Shown here piece by piece: positions 27,151 to 35,542 of a stretch of 64,000 nt of DNA. The position numbers were made by a program, and so were the translations under genes. Source of the DNA: a bacterium (lineage in GTDB: Bacteria > Chloroflexota > Dormibacteria > Aeolococcales > Bog-877); the NCBI GenBank assembly GCA_021795235.1, contig JAJYPP010000001.1, positions 1 through 64,000 of the forward strand, written 5' to 3'. Under the pieces are notes generated by a model. That model had not been told where the DNA came from, ran no database searches, and saw only the letters and a list, made by a program, of their open reading frames with translations. Numbering within the stretch: the stretch's first letter is position 1; each line of letters opens with the position of its first letter.

Positions 27151-27737
27151 TGCCGACACGGTTCCTGGCGGTCCTGGTGCCGCCCGAAGCCTCGCTTCGC
27201 CTCACCCCGCGGCTGCTGGCTCTGGAGGCGCTGCACCCGGCCATAAGGGCTGTGCGTCCGGACGGAATGCATCTCACAGTCCAGTTCCTGGGACGGGCCC
27301 CTGACTCTCTCCTGGCCGCAATCGCGGAGGTTGGCCAGAGGGTCGCTGGCCGGCACCCACCATTCCAGCTGGCGCTGGATGGCCTTGGCTGGTTCGGGCC
27401 CCGCGCCCGCCCCAACATCATCTGGTTGGGGATCTGCCGCGGGGCGGCTGAGCTGGCTGAGATCCACGAGGATCTGGCCATGGAGCTGGTGGGGGCGGGC
27501 CTGCCCCGCGACCCGCGTCCCTATCGAGCACACTGCACTCTGGCCCGAGCCCGAGGGGAGCTCCCGCCCGCGGCCCGGACCTGTCTGCAGGAGCAGCTAC
27601 GGGCAGGGCTGGACCAGCCCCTGGAGCAGTTCCTGGTCCAGGAGATTCAGCTTCTGGAGTCCATCTCGATCCCGGGAGAGCCGAACCGCTACCGTGCCTT
27701 GTCTCGGTGGCCGCTCGGTCGGCCAGCGGAGACCTGA
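27150..27737 (+). CDS. thpR: RNA 2',3'-cyclic phosphodiesterase
   Basis: 2H-phosphoesterase (LigT/ThpR) of 195 residues that opens 2',3'-cyclic phosphate ends of RNA. The two catalytic H-x-T-x motifs are HLTVQFLG (about residue 40) and HCTLARARG (about residue 130), spaced as in the family, with the N-terminal MPTRFLAVLVPP start. It begins at the overlap with the hydrolase stop (GTGATG), so it is the last gene of the five-gene operon. Its co-transcription with amino-acid catabolism genes has no obvious functional reason. Confidence 0.9.
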   Translation: MPTRFLAVLVPPEASLRLTPRLLALEALHPAIRAVRPDGMHLTVQFLGRAPDSLLAAIAEVGQRVAGRHPPFQLALDGLGWFGPRARPNIIWLGICRGAAELAEIHEDLAMELVGAGLPRDPRPYRAHCTLARARGELPPAARTCLQEQLRAGLDQPLEQFLVQEIQLLESISIPGEPNRYRALSRWPLGRPAET

Positions 27738-27742
27738 CGCGG

Positions 27743-28483
27743 TCACCACTCGAACGGCCTGCCGTACCAGGGGTGTAGCGCCGGGAAGCTGCCGTCTGCC
27801 AGCAGGTGACGGCCGCGGCGCAGGAATGCCTGGACCTCCTCGGGAGCCAGAAGGCGGCGGAGCCGAGCCTGCAACCGGCGCATCCGCCCCTGGTCGCTCA
27901 GCAGGCCACTGACCTGCCGCAACCACATCTCGGGCACCCGCTCACCGCCCAGGTCGGCCAGCACGGTCCGCAGCTTGAACTCGGTGTTGAAGGTGACCCC
28001 GTGGTCGATCCCCTTCAGGTGGCCGACCCTATCGATTAGGAGGTGGGCGGCCTTGCGGTCGGCGTTGTTGATGAGCACGTCCAGGACGGCCACGCCGCGC
28101 AGCTGTTGTTCGAGCAGCTCCCGGTCTAAGTCCAGGTCCTGGGATGGACCTTCCACGAACTCCTGGAGCGACCCGGAGCCCAGGGGCGCTTCCTGGCGCA
28201 GCACCGTGACCGGCAGGAAGCCCCAGCCCAGAGCGCGGTCGACCTCGAAGGAAGCGACCTCGCGCCGGTGCAGTGTTCCCTCCGGGAAGTCCCACAGGGG
28301 GCGCTCACCGCGGGCCGGCTTGTAGATTGCCCGGACCGCCCCCCGCCGGCTCCTGAGTGTGGCCAGGAAGACCTGGTTGCTCCCGACCCCGACTCGGTCG
28401 AGGTCGACGATGGGCGACTGGCGCAGGACCAGCTCGATCCTCGGCTCTCCGGGTCGATCTGGGTCCGTGGCTGCTCCTGTCAT
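27743..28483 (-). CDS. SCO1664-family protein (PI3/4-kinase-like fold)
   Basis: 246 residues from the ATG at 28483 (the ORF-track start adds 43 residues that overlap the opposite gene and its promoter). RAIYKPARGERPLWDFPEGTL, LHRREVASFEVDRALGWGFLPVTVL, LLINNADRKAAHLLID and HLKGIDHGVTFN match the conserved-hypothetical family named after Streptomyces SCO1664, related to phosphatidylinositol 3/4-kinase-like folds (Lys in the YKP motif, NNADRK and GIDHG resembling the catalytic and metal loops). No reaction is established. It is convergent with thpR and divergent from the DedA gene. Confidence 0.85.
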   Translation of the reverse strand: MTGAATDPDRPGEPRIELVLRQSPIVDLDRVGVGSNQVFLATLRSRRGAVRAIYKPARGERPLWDFPEGTLHRREVASFEVDRALGWGFLPVTVLRQEAPLGSGSLQEFVEGPSQDLDLDRELLEQQLRGVAVLDVLINNADRKAAHLLIDRVGHLKGIDHGVTFNTEFKLRTVLADLGGERVPEMWLRQVSGLLSDQGRMRRLQARLRRLLAPEEVQAFLRRGRHLLADGSFPALHPWYGRPFEW

Positions 28484-28485
28484 TC

Positions 28486-28525
28486 CGCGGCTCAGGGTAG
28501 CGGCCGGCTCTGTTGCTGAGCCGCG
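28486..28525. repeat. 10-bp perfect inverted repeat between divergent genes
   Basis: CGCGGCTCAG (28486-28495) and CTGAGCCGCG (28516-28525) are perfect inverted copies, 20 bases apart, in the 67-bp gap between the divergent SCO1664-like and DedA genes. Its place suggests an operator that could act on both promoters. Confidence 0.55.
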
Positions 28526-28550
28526 CCTGAGAGATGCCTCATCGGTGACA

Positions 28551-29192
28551 ATGGTCGGCGATGAGAGCGGAGCGACTTTCTTGATCCACACCCTGGAGAG
28601 CTTCCTCACCACCGCGGGCTATCTGGCCTTGTTCTTGCTGACTCTGGCCCAGTGCTGCGGGTTCCCGGTCTCCAGCGAGGTGGTGCTTCCGTTCGCGGGA
28701 GTGTTGGTCGCGACCCACATCCTGGCCCTGCCCTTGGTCATATTGGTGGCTCTGATCGCGGAGCTGGTCGGTGCCCTGATCGCCTATGGGATAGCCGCCT
28801 GGGTGGGCCGCCAGGCGGTGGTCGGATTCGGCCGGCGCTTCCGCCTCAAGGAGAGCCACTTCGAAGCCGCCGAGCGCTTCTACGAGCGTCGCGGGGTGGT
28901 CGCGGTCGCGGTCGGCCGCGTGGTCCCGGTGCTCCGCAGCTACACCAGCTACCCGGCGGGCTTCGCCAGGATGCCACTGGTGAAGTTCATCCCTGCGACC
29001 TTGGTCGGGGCCTTGGTCTGGGACGCCTCGCTCTCCATCGCCGGCATGGAGCTGGGCAAGCACTTCAACCGGATTGGCGCAGTCATCAAGCCGATTGAGT
29101 ATCTCGTGGTGGTGCTGGTGGTGCTGGCTCTGGGATACGGGATCTGGCGTTACATCAACCGTCCCGCGGCGACCGTGGACGAGGAGGCGTAG
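28551..29192 (+). CDS. DedA-family membrane protein
   Basis: 213-residue integral membrane protein of the DedA/SNARE-associated (VTT-like) family, thought to flip lipid carriers such as undecaprenyl phosphate. Family marks are the N-terminal GFPVSSEVVLPFAGVL, the GALIAYGIAAWVGRQ segment and the conserved VGRVVPVLRSYTSYPAGFARMP. About five to six hydrophobic stretches are seen. The ATG at 28551 is chosen because the longer ORF-track frame overlaps the opposite gene. It lies 15 bases before the MFS fusion gene, and the -10 box of that gene overlaps its end. Confidence 0.88.
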   Translation: MVGDESGATFLIHTLESFLTTAGYLALFLLTLAQCCGFPVSSEVVLPFAGVLVATHILALPLVILVALIAELVGALIAYGIAAWVGRQAVVGFGRRFRLKESHFEAAERFYERRGVVAVAVGRVVPVLRSYTSYPAGFARMPLVKFIPATLVGALVWDASLSIAGMELGKHFNRIGAVIKPIEYLVVVLVVLALGYGIWRYINRPAATVDEEA

Positions 29193-29217
29193 TAGACTCT
29201 AGTTTACGTGAACGTAA
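29193..29217 (+). promoter_or_regulatory. -10 box and MerR-type operator at the MFS fusion start
   Basis: TAGACT (29193-29198) is a good -10 box. Directly downstream is the perfect inverted repeat TTACGT-GA-ACGTAA (29204-29217), which includes the GTG start codon at 29208. The TTACGT/ACGTAA half-sites resemble those of LiuR-like MerR regulators, and a MerR gene ends this transcription unit. Its place on the transcription start suggests repression. Confidence 0.55.
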
Positions 29218-31589
29218 GGTCTGCTGCCGCCCGCGCCGGGGCCGCACCCTCCGGCGGTTACAAGTGGGTGGCCCTTTCCAACACCACCCTCGGGATCATG
29301 ATGGCGGTGATCAACTCGTCCATCGTGCTGATCTCCCTGCCGGCCATTTTCCGGGGCATCAAGGTCGATCCCCTGGCCCCAGCCAACGTCAGCCTGCTGC
29401 TGTGGATGCTGATGGGGTACATGGTGGTGACCGCGGTCTTGGTCGTCAGCCTGGGCCGGGTGGGGGACATGTTCGGCCGGGTTCGCATGTACAACCTCGG
29501 GTTCCTGATCTTCACTCTGGCGTCGATCGGGCTCTCGCTGGTCTTCTTCACCGGCACCACGGCGGCGTTGGTGCTGATCGGGATGCGGATCATCCAGGGC
29601 ATCGGCGGGGCGCTGCTGATGGCCAACTCCGCAGCCATCCTGACCGACGCCTTTCCCAGCAACCAGCGGGGCATGGCGCTGGGGATCAACGTGGTCGCGG
29701 GTATCTCCGGCTCCTTCATCGGACTGGTCCTGGGGGGCTTGCTGTCTGCGATCGACTGGCACCTGGTCTTCTTGGTATCGGTCCCCATCGGGCTGTTCGG
29801 GACGGTCTGGGCCTACCTCAAGCTCCAGGAAACGGGGGTGGTCCGGCGGGCCAAGATCGACTGGGTGGGGAACGTGACCTTCGCGGTCGGCCTGATCTCG
29901 CTGCTGGTCGGGATCACCTACGGCATCCAGCCCTACGGCGGCAGCAGCATGGGTTGGACCAACCCGATGGTCTTGGCCGAGGTGGTCGGTGGCGTCGCGA
30001 TGCTGGGAGCCTTCGTCCTCATCGAGCGGAGGGTGGACGCGCCGATGTTCAACCTGGGTCTGTTCAGGATCCGGGCCTTCACGGCCGGCAACCTGGCCTC
30101 CTTGCTGGCCTCCATCGGTCGGGGCGGGCTGATGTTCATGCTGATCATCTGGCTGCAGGGGATCTGGCTGCCTCTGCACGGCTACAACTTCGTGCGGACC
30201 CCGCTGTGGGCAGCGATCTACATGCTGCCGCTGACGGCGGGATTCCTCGTTGCCGGTCCCATCTCAGGCTCACTGTCGGACCGCTATGGAGCGCGCCCCT
30301 TTGCGACCGGCGGGATGCTGGGAGCGGCGGTCAGCTTCGCCCTGCTGGCTCTCCTGCCCGCCAACTTCACCTACCTGACCTTCGCCGTCTTGCTCTTCTG
30401 CAACGGCTTCGCGATGGGGATGTTCTCCGCTCCCAACACCGCCGGCATCATGAACTCGGTGCCGGCCGGGCAGCGGGGGGTCGCGTCCGGGATGAGATCG
30501 ACATTCCAGAACTCGGGGATGACGCTCTCGATCGGGCTGTTCTTCACCCTGATGGTGCTTGGCCTGGCGGCCGCTCTGCCGTCCTCGCTCTACCACGGGC
30601 TGGTGGCTCAGGGCGTCCCCTCCGCAGCTGCCACCAAGATCTCGCACCTACCTCCGGTGGGCACCCTGTTCGCCGCCTTCTTGGGCTACAACCCGGTGGC
30701 GACGCTGTTGGGGCCGTCGCTGCACGACCTGCCGGCAGCCAGGCAGGCGGTGCTGACCGGCCGTGAGTTCTTCCCCAACCTGATCGCCAAGCCCTTCATG
30801 TCCGGGATGCGGGTCACCTTCTACTTCTCGACCATCATGATGCTGGTGGCGGGGGCGGCCTCCTGGATGAGGGGCAAGCGCTACGTGCATGAGGAGGGTG
30901 AGGAGCCCCAGCCCGCGATAAGAGTGGCGGCCGACTCCGTGGCCGTGGCTGGAGCGGGCATCCGCACGGTGGCCATCTCGGCCAGCTACGGGGCGGGGGG
31001 TGACGCCATCAGCAGGGCGGTGGCCAGAGAGCTCGGGGTGGAGTTCCTGGACCGGGCGATTCCCGTCCAGGTCGCGGCGGAGGTCGCCGAACCCCTGGAT
31101 GCGGTCCTCGCCCGGGAGGACGAGACCTACGATGGGATCGGGGAGCTCTTCGCCACGCTCTCCCGCGGGGTGGGCCCGATAGCCCCGTCGGTGGCGCCGG
31201 ACATGGAGCAGGACGGCGGTGGCGACCGGTTCCGACTCTGCACTGAGGATGTGATCCGCCGGATGGCGGATCACGGCGGGGTGATCCTGGGTCGGGGCGC
31301 GATCGTGGTGCTCCGCGACCATCCCAATGTGCTCAGAGTCCGCCTTGACGGGCCTCAGGAGGGCCGGATCCGCCGCGCGGTCGAGCAGGGGGTGGACGAG
31401 CCCACCGCTCGCCACGACCAGCTCCGCACCGACCGGGCTCGCAAGGCATACCTGCGGCACTTCTACGGGGTCGATGGCACCGAGCCCCATCTCTACGACC
31501 TTGTCCTTGACACCACCGCGGTATCCGACCAGGAGGCAGCCGACCGCATCGTCGAGCTGGCCAGGCACGGTGTCCCCGTCACCGCCTGA
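29208..31589 (+). CDS. MFS drug-exporter fused to a cytidylate-kinase-like domain
   Basis: 793 residues in one uninterrupted frame. Residues 1-560 are a 14-helix EmrB/QacA-type MFS exporter, with motif A LGRVGDMFGRVRMYNL and the ILTDAFPSNQRGMALGINVVAGI stretch. After a linker ending MRGKRYVHEEGEEPQP, residues 583-793 form a soluble domain like the cytidylate-kinase-like family (PF13189 type): VAISASYGAGGDAISRAVARELGVEFLDRAI has the GxGG-x-I P-loop, and VILGRGAIVVL and RVRLDGPQEGRIRRA follow. The start is GTG within an inverted repeat. The kinase-like part would face the cytoplasm. Such a fusion is unusual; the kinase part could gate or feed the exporter. A MerR gene follows with overlapping or adjacent start. 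Confidence 0.85.
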   Translation: MNVRSAAARAGAAPSGGYKWVALSNTTLGIMMAVINSSIVLISLPAIFRGIKVDPLAPANVSLLLWMLMGYMVVTAVLVVSLGRVGDMFGRVRMYNLGFLIFTLASIGLSLVFFTGTTAALVLIGMRIIQGIGGALLMANSAAILTDAFPSNQRGMALGINVVAGISGSFIGLVLGGLLSAIDWHLVFLVSVPIGLFGTVWAYLKLQETGVVRRAKIDWVGNVTFAVGLISLLVGITYGIQPYGGSSMGWTNPMVLAEVVGGVAMLGAFVLIERRVDAPMFNLGLFRIRAFTAGNLASLLASIGRGGLMFMLIIWLQGIWLPLHGYNFVRTPLWAAIYMLPLTAGFLVAGPISGSLSDRYGARPFATGGMLGAAVSFALLALLPANFTYLTFAVLLFCNGFAMGMFSAPNTAGIMNSVPAGQRGVASGMRSTFQNSGMTLSIGLFFTLMVLGLAAALPSSLYHGLVAQGVPSAAATKISHLPPVGTLFAAFLGYNPVATLLGPSLHDLPAARQAVLTGREFFPNLIAKPFMSGMRVTFYFSTIMMLVAGAASWMRGKRYVHEEGEEPQPAIRVAADSVAVAGAGIRTVAISASYGAGGDAISRAVARELGVEFLDRAIPVQVAAEVAEPLDAVLAREDETYDGIGELFATLSRGVGPIAPSVAPDMEQDGGGDRFRLCTEDVIRRMADHGGVILGRGAIVVLRDHPNVLRVRLDGPQEGRIRRAVEQGVDEPTARHDQLRTDRARKAYLRHFYGVDGTEPHLYDLVLDTTAVSDQEAADRIVELARHGVPVTA

Positions 31590-31608
31590 GGCCGCGCCCC
31601 AACCGGGG

Positions 31609-32064
31609 ATGCGGATTGGCGAGGTGGCCGCCCTGACGGGAGTGACCGCCAGGACCCTGCGCTACTACGAGGAGCTGGGGCTGATCGCCCCCTACAGCAG
31701 GGAGGCTGCGACCCATGGTCGACGCTACTCCCAGGCCGAGATCGAGCGTGTCCGCCAGATCAAGGAGATGCAGGAGTTCCTGGGCATTGGCCTCTGCGAG
31801 ATCCGAGACACGTTGGAGTCCGAGGATCGCCTGGCCGGCTTGCGCGCCGCATACCACAACACCTCCTCACGGCCTACCCAGGCAGCCGTGCTGGCTGAGG
31901 TCGTACAGGTGCTGGAGCGCCAGCTGGCACAGATCAGTGAGCGCATCGAGCGCCTCCGGTCGCTGCAGGCGGAGCTTGAGGGCAAGCGGTCCCGGCACCT
32001 GATGCGGCTGGCCGAGCTCTCGCCCCCGGAGGTCGGTGCCCGGGAGGCCGGTCCCAGTGCCTGA
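31609..32064 (+). CDS. MerR-family transcriptional regulator
   Basis: 151 residues from the ATG at 31609; a GTG at 31570, overlapping the end of the exporter gene, would add 13 residues. The N-terminal MRIGEVAALTGVTARTLRYYEELGLI is the winged-helix DNA-binding part, HGRRYSQAEIERVRQIKEMQ the second part, and the C-terminal helix (VLAEVVQVLERQLAQISERIERLRSLQAELEG, in parts) the dimerisation coiled coil. No Cys-rich metal site is seen, so it probably senses an organic effector. It likely controls the MFS-kinase fusion through the inverted repeat at 29204. Confidence 0.9.
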   Translation: MRIGEVAALTGVTARTLRYYEELGLIAPYSREAATHGRRYSQAEIERVRQIKEMQEFLGIGLCEIRDTLESEDRLAGLRAAYHNTSSRPTQAAVLAEVVQVLERQLAQISERIERLRSLQAELEGKRSRHLMRLAELSPPEVGAREAGPSA

Positions 32065-32192
32065 CGGTCTGGCCATTCATCCTCGGGCCGGGAGCTGGTT
32101 GGCATCGGCGGTGGCCCAGGCCGAAGGCGGCGATGCCGACCAGCGTTTGGAGGATGGCCAATCCGCAGGCGCAACGCCCTCCGTGTGCCGGA

Positions 32193-33572
32193 TCAGCGGA
32201 TGGGCGCGAAGCGCGCTGTGAAGTGGCGCAGGCTGGGAGGCTCATCGACCATTCGGTAGCCGGGCAAGGTGGCCGACTCCAACGCCACCTGCTGCACCAC
32301 CTCGACCACGTAGTCGATGTGGCTCTGGGTGTAGGTGCGCCGGGGGATGGCCAGGCGCACCAGTTCCATCGCCGCTGGCTTCTCTGTTCCGTCGGGCTGG
32401 CGCCCAAACATCACGGTGCCGATCTCGACACTTCTGATGCCACCAACCTCGTACAGGGCGACGGAGAGGGCCTGGCCCGGGTACTGAAGCGGGGGAATGT
32501 GGGGAAGCAGGGTCAGAGCGTCCAGGTAGACCGCATGGCCCCCAATCGGCTTGACCACCGGGACCCCAGCCGCGTCGAGGGCGTTGCCCAGATACGCGGT
32601 GGAGCGGATCCGATAGCGCAGGTAATCCGGATGGACCGCCTCCCGCAGTCCCTGGGCGATGGCCTCCAGGTCGCGGCCGGCCAGACCGCCGTAGGTGGGG
32701 AATCCCTCGGTCAGGATCAGGAGGTTGCGGCATCGGTCGGCGAGGGCGTCATCGTTCACAGCCAGCCACCCCCCGATATTGCCGAAGGGGTCCTTCTTGG
32801 CGCTCATGGTCATTCCGTCCGCCAGGGAAGCCATCTCGCGCACGATCTCGGCGATCTCCCGGGAGCGCTGCCCGTCCTCGCGCTCGTGGATGAACCAGGC
32901 GTTCTCGGCAAACCGGCAGGCGTCAAGGAAGAGCGGGACCGAGTACCGTCGGCAGATCTCATTGGCGGCGCGGATGTTGGCAAGCGAGACGGGTTGGCCG
33001 CCGCCGGAGTTGTTGGTAATGGTGATGAAGACCACGGGGACATCGGCGGCTCGCTCCGAGAGCAGGCCCTCCAGGGCCTGCAGATCAATATTGCCCTTGA
33101 ACGGATGCAGGGTGGAGGCCTGCTTGCCTTCCGGGATGACCATGTCCCGCGCCTCGGCACCGGTGAACTCCACGTTGGCACGGGTGGTGTCGAAGTGGGT
33201 GTTGTTGGGGATCACCTTTCCCGGTCCGCCCAGGACGGTGAAGAGGATTTTCTCCGCGGCGCGACCCTGGTGGGTGGGGATCACGTGTTTGAACGGGAAC
33301 AGGTCCTGCACCGCCTCCTGGAAGCGAAACCATGATGGCGAGCCGGCATAGCTCTCGTCACCGTGCTGGATCGCCGCCCATTGGTCGCGGGACATCGCCC
33401 CGGTGCCGGAGTCGGTGAGCAGGTCGATGAGAACGTCCTCGGCACGCAGGCTGAACAGGTTGTATCCGGCGGCTTGGATCGCCTCTTGCCGCTGCTCCAG
33501 GGTGGTCATGCGCAGCGGTTCGACCGAATGGATACGGAATGGCTCGATGATCGTCTTGAACTGGTGGCTCAT
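32193..33572 (-). CDS. tnaA: Tryptophanase (beta-eliminating lyase family)
   Basis: PLP enzyme that splits tryptophan to indole, pyruvate and ammonia; the related tyrosine phenol-lyase is the alternative. From the ATG at 33572 (MSHQFKTIIEPFRIHSVEP) it has 459 residues. Shared with E. coli TnaA are IDLLTDSGTGAMS, PTHQGRAAEKI, SGGGQPVSLANIRAA, DACRFAENAWFI, the PLP Lys in MTMSAKKDPFGNIGG, EGFPTYGGLAGRDLEA and RLAIPRRTYTQSHIDYV. The EVGGIRSVEIGTVMFGR segment is closer to TnaA than to tyrosine phenol-lyase. A 14-bp inverted repeat lies upstream. Confidence 0.88.
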   Translation of the reverse strand: MSHQFKTIIEPFRIHSVEPLRMTTLEQRQEAIQAAGYNLFSLRAEDVLIDLLTDSGTGAMSRDQWAAIQHGDESYAGSPSWFRFQEAVQDLFPFKHVIPTHQGRAAEKILFTVLGGPGKVIPNNTHFDTTRANVEFTGAEARDMVIPEGKQASTLHPFKGNIDLQALEGLLSERAADVPVVFITITNNSGGGQPVSLANIRAANEICRRYSVPLFLDACRFAENAWFIHEREDGQRSREIAEIVREMASLADGMTMSAKKDPFGNIGGWLAVNDDALADRCRNLLILTEGFPTYGGLAGRDLEAIAQGLREAVHPDYLRYRIRSTAYLGNALDAAGVPVVKPIGGHAVYLDALTLLPHIPPLQYPGQALSVALYEVGGIRSVEIGTVMFGRQPDGTEKPAAMELVRLAIPRRTYTQSHIDYVVEVVQQVALESATLPGYRMVDEPPSLRHFTARFAPIR

Positions 33573-33744
33573 GGGCCGATGGTACGCGGGCCGTGACCCG
33601 GACGCCTGCGGTTGGGGAGGCGGACCTGCGTCCACTGGCACCGCCATGATTCCAGCGGGTGGGGTCATAGCGACCATGCGATTGTTCACGCCGCGGCTGC
33701 TGGTACGCTCGGTGGCACCGACTGAGGATGGGCGTGCCCTGTGC

Positions 33745-33795
33745 AGAGCCGGTAGGCCGCCACCTCCGGCACAGCTCTGGGGGCCTACCGGCTCT
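33745..33795 (-). terminator. 14-bp perfect inverted repeat between the VOC remnant and tnaA
   Basis: AGAGCCGGTAGGCC (33745-33758) and GGCCTACCGGCTCT (33782-33795) are perfect inverted copies with a 23-base loop. It lies 99 bases after the stop of the (originally intact) VOC gene and 173 bases before tnaA, so it may end VOC transcription. The loop and flanks contain CTGTGC and GCACAG, which allow a second, competing fold; with tnaA downstream an attenuation role is possible. No T-run is seen. Confidence 0.5.
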
Positions 33796-33893
33796 CCCCG
33801 TGGAGTTTCACCACCAGCCCGGAGTCGGCCAGGAAGGTCGGATGGGTCCCGGGTGTTCCCGCCGCCAGCAGGGCCGGTGCGTGGAGCCCGAGG

Positions 33894-34047
33894 TTACGAC
33901 GCTGGCGGAATCGAAGGGTCGGCGGCGACAAAGATGCAGAACGGGTGACCGGCCGGGTCGGCATAGACCCTGATGGGCTCGGCCTGATCATCCGCTCGGT
34001 CGCGAAGGAGTCGGGCTCCAAGGCTAAGAGCTCGGGCGTGGTGCCGA
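33894..34047 (-). pseudogene. VOC/glyoxalase-family protein, C-terminal fragment
   Basis: The minus-strand frame RHHARALSLGARLLRDRADD...RVYADPAGHPFCIFVA is the last part of a VOC-domain protein (the ADPxGHPFCxF ending is typical). It continues the N-terminal fragment at 35643-35960; the two are separated by the TnpB element. In the ORF track this piece is fused to about 30 codons read out of the element end. Confidence 0.85.
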
Positions 34048-34200
34048 GTGAACCTCCCCGCCCTTACGGACGGGGCTTGTGGGGCTCCGTCCACTTGGTT
34101 GGGGTTGCGCGCCATCGCTCGCCTCACGCCACCGCAGCCAAAGGGCCTGGCGCCGAGGCGCCGGTGGATGGGTTTGCTGGGACACGCTCGCTCACCGCAG
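34048..34200 (-). ncRNA. Predicted TnpB guide RNA (omegaRNA/reRNA) region
   Basis: By analogy with other tnpB elements, the RNA covers the end of tnpB and the right end of the element, and its last bases read into the flanking VOC sequence, which would act as guide. The subterminal hairpin at 34055-34075 supports a structured 3' end. The 5' limit is a guess. Confidence 0.35.
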
Positions 34201-35542
34201 TTGCCTGCGGCAAGGCCCGGTTCGGGGCGCTACTCAGGGCTCTGGCCTTGCGGCGCTGCACCAATCGGTGCGCCTGGCGCTGGTCCTTGGACCAGCGCTC
34301 GACGGCCCGGAGATACGTGACGCGGATCTCGGTATCCGGTCCTATGGAGAGGTACTCCCCGTGAATCGCCTTCTGGAGGATGTTGGTCGCTCCTACGGCG
34401 TCGCGGTGGCAGGTGAAACCGCACCCCTGGCATCGGTAGTGCCGCCCCCAGGGGCGGTTGCTTCTTAGGCACTTCGGACAGGTCTTGGTGGAGCCGGACT
34501 CGTTGAGGTGCTCGATCTCGCGTCCGGCCTTCTCGGCTAGATAGCGCTCTTGGGTTCCTCTCGACCACTGGGATAGCTGCTGCCTCAGGTGTCGGCCCGC
34601 GCTCTGGCGCTGCTTGGTGTTCCGCTCGATCCCGCGCACGTCGCCGGCCACGATGCGCAAAGCCTGATGGCAGATCGCGAAGTTGGCCGCCCGGCTGGCC
34701 ACCTGGTGGTCGAAGTCGCGTAGCTGCCCGGTGGCTTTGGCCTTGATCCGCTTCTTGGCGGCCACCAGCCGTCGGTGCCGCTTCGAGCCGTCCTTCATGC
34801 GGGAGAGCCGCTTCTGGATCGCGCCCACGCCCTTGTTGCGGCGCCGTTTGACGGCCCTTGCCTCGCGCCCATTTATGACCGTCACCTCGATGGTCCTCTC
34901 GCCGACCCAGCTGGCCAGCGCCATGGGGTTGATGATGCCTTCGTCGATCGCGATCAAGTTGGTACCCTCGGAGCCCTCCCTCACAGTCTCATAGGGGATG
35001 TGCAGCGACCATTGCCGGGCATCCCGGTCCCAGCAGAGTTGGATCTCGCCCCAGCGTGAGGCCTCCACCAGTTCTCCTCGGGCGGAGTCCTGGACCCTGG
35101 GCAGGGGGAGGACGATGCGCGGCCGGCCCCGGCCCAGGGAGAGTGCAAGGCGGCCATCCGGGGTTACCCGCCAGCCGAAGTTGGCGGTGAAGCTGAGGGG
35201 CCGGTAGTTCTTCTTCCGCCACGGGGCTCGCACCTTCATGCCCGCCTTCCGGTTGGTGCGGTAGGTGGCGATGGCATCCGCGAGGTCGTGAGCCAGGATC
35301 TCGGTCGTGTGCGCGTGCAGGGGACGCTCCCCGCTGGGGAGAGCGGTGAGGAACCGCTGGATTGCGTACTTGCCCGGAGAGCGCTTCTCCTTCCACTCCG
35401 AATGCACCCACTCGGTGGCCTGGTTCCAGAGGAGAGCGGCCACATGGCAGGCATCATGCGCTCGGCGGTAGTCCGTCCCGCTCAGAGTCACCCGGCAGAT
35501 AGCCGTCCGCTTGTCGCCCGCCCTCGCCGTCTCTACGCTCAT
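34124..35542 (-). CDS. tnpB: TnpB RNA-guided nuclease of an IS605-family element
   Basis: 472 residues. TnpB proteins use a guide RNA made from the element's right end to cut the empty donor site. RuvC-I is LIAIDEGIINP (Asp200), the zinc finger is CPKC...CQGC (Cys355, 358, 371, 374) and RuvC-III is CHRDAVGATNIL (Asp381). The usual RuvC-II Glu is replaced: the site reads IVAGDVRGI (Gly300-Asp301). A Glu in LNESGSTKTCP (Glu348) sits where lineages with a relocated catalytic Glu carry theirs, so activity is possible. The first ATG is followed by MSVETARAGDKRTAICRVTL. The C-terminal tail of about 70 residues overlaps the region expected to encode the guide RNA scaffold. Confidence 0.88.
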   Translation of the reverse strand: MSVETARAGDKRTAICRVTLSGTDYRRAHDACHVAALLWNQATEWVHSEWKEKRSPGKYAIQRFLTALPSGERPLHAHTTEILAHDLADAIATYRTNRKAGMKVRAPWRKKNYRPLSFTANFGWRVTPDGRLALSLGRGRPRIVLPLPRVQDSARGELVEASRWGEIQLCWDRDARQWSLHIPYETVREGSEGTNLIAIDEGIINPMALASWVGERTIEVTVINGREARAVKRRRNKGVGAIQKRLSRMKDGSKRHRRLVAAKKRIKAKATGQLRDFDHQVASRAANFAICHQALRIVAGDVRGIERNTKQRQSAGRHLRQQLSQWSRGTQERYLAEKAGREIEHLNESGSTKTCPKCLRSNRPWGRHYRCQGCGFTCHRDAVGATNILQKAIHGEYLSIGPDTEIRVTYLRAVERWSKDQRQAHRLVQRRKARALSSAPNRALPQATAVSERVPANPSTGASAPGPLAAVA

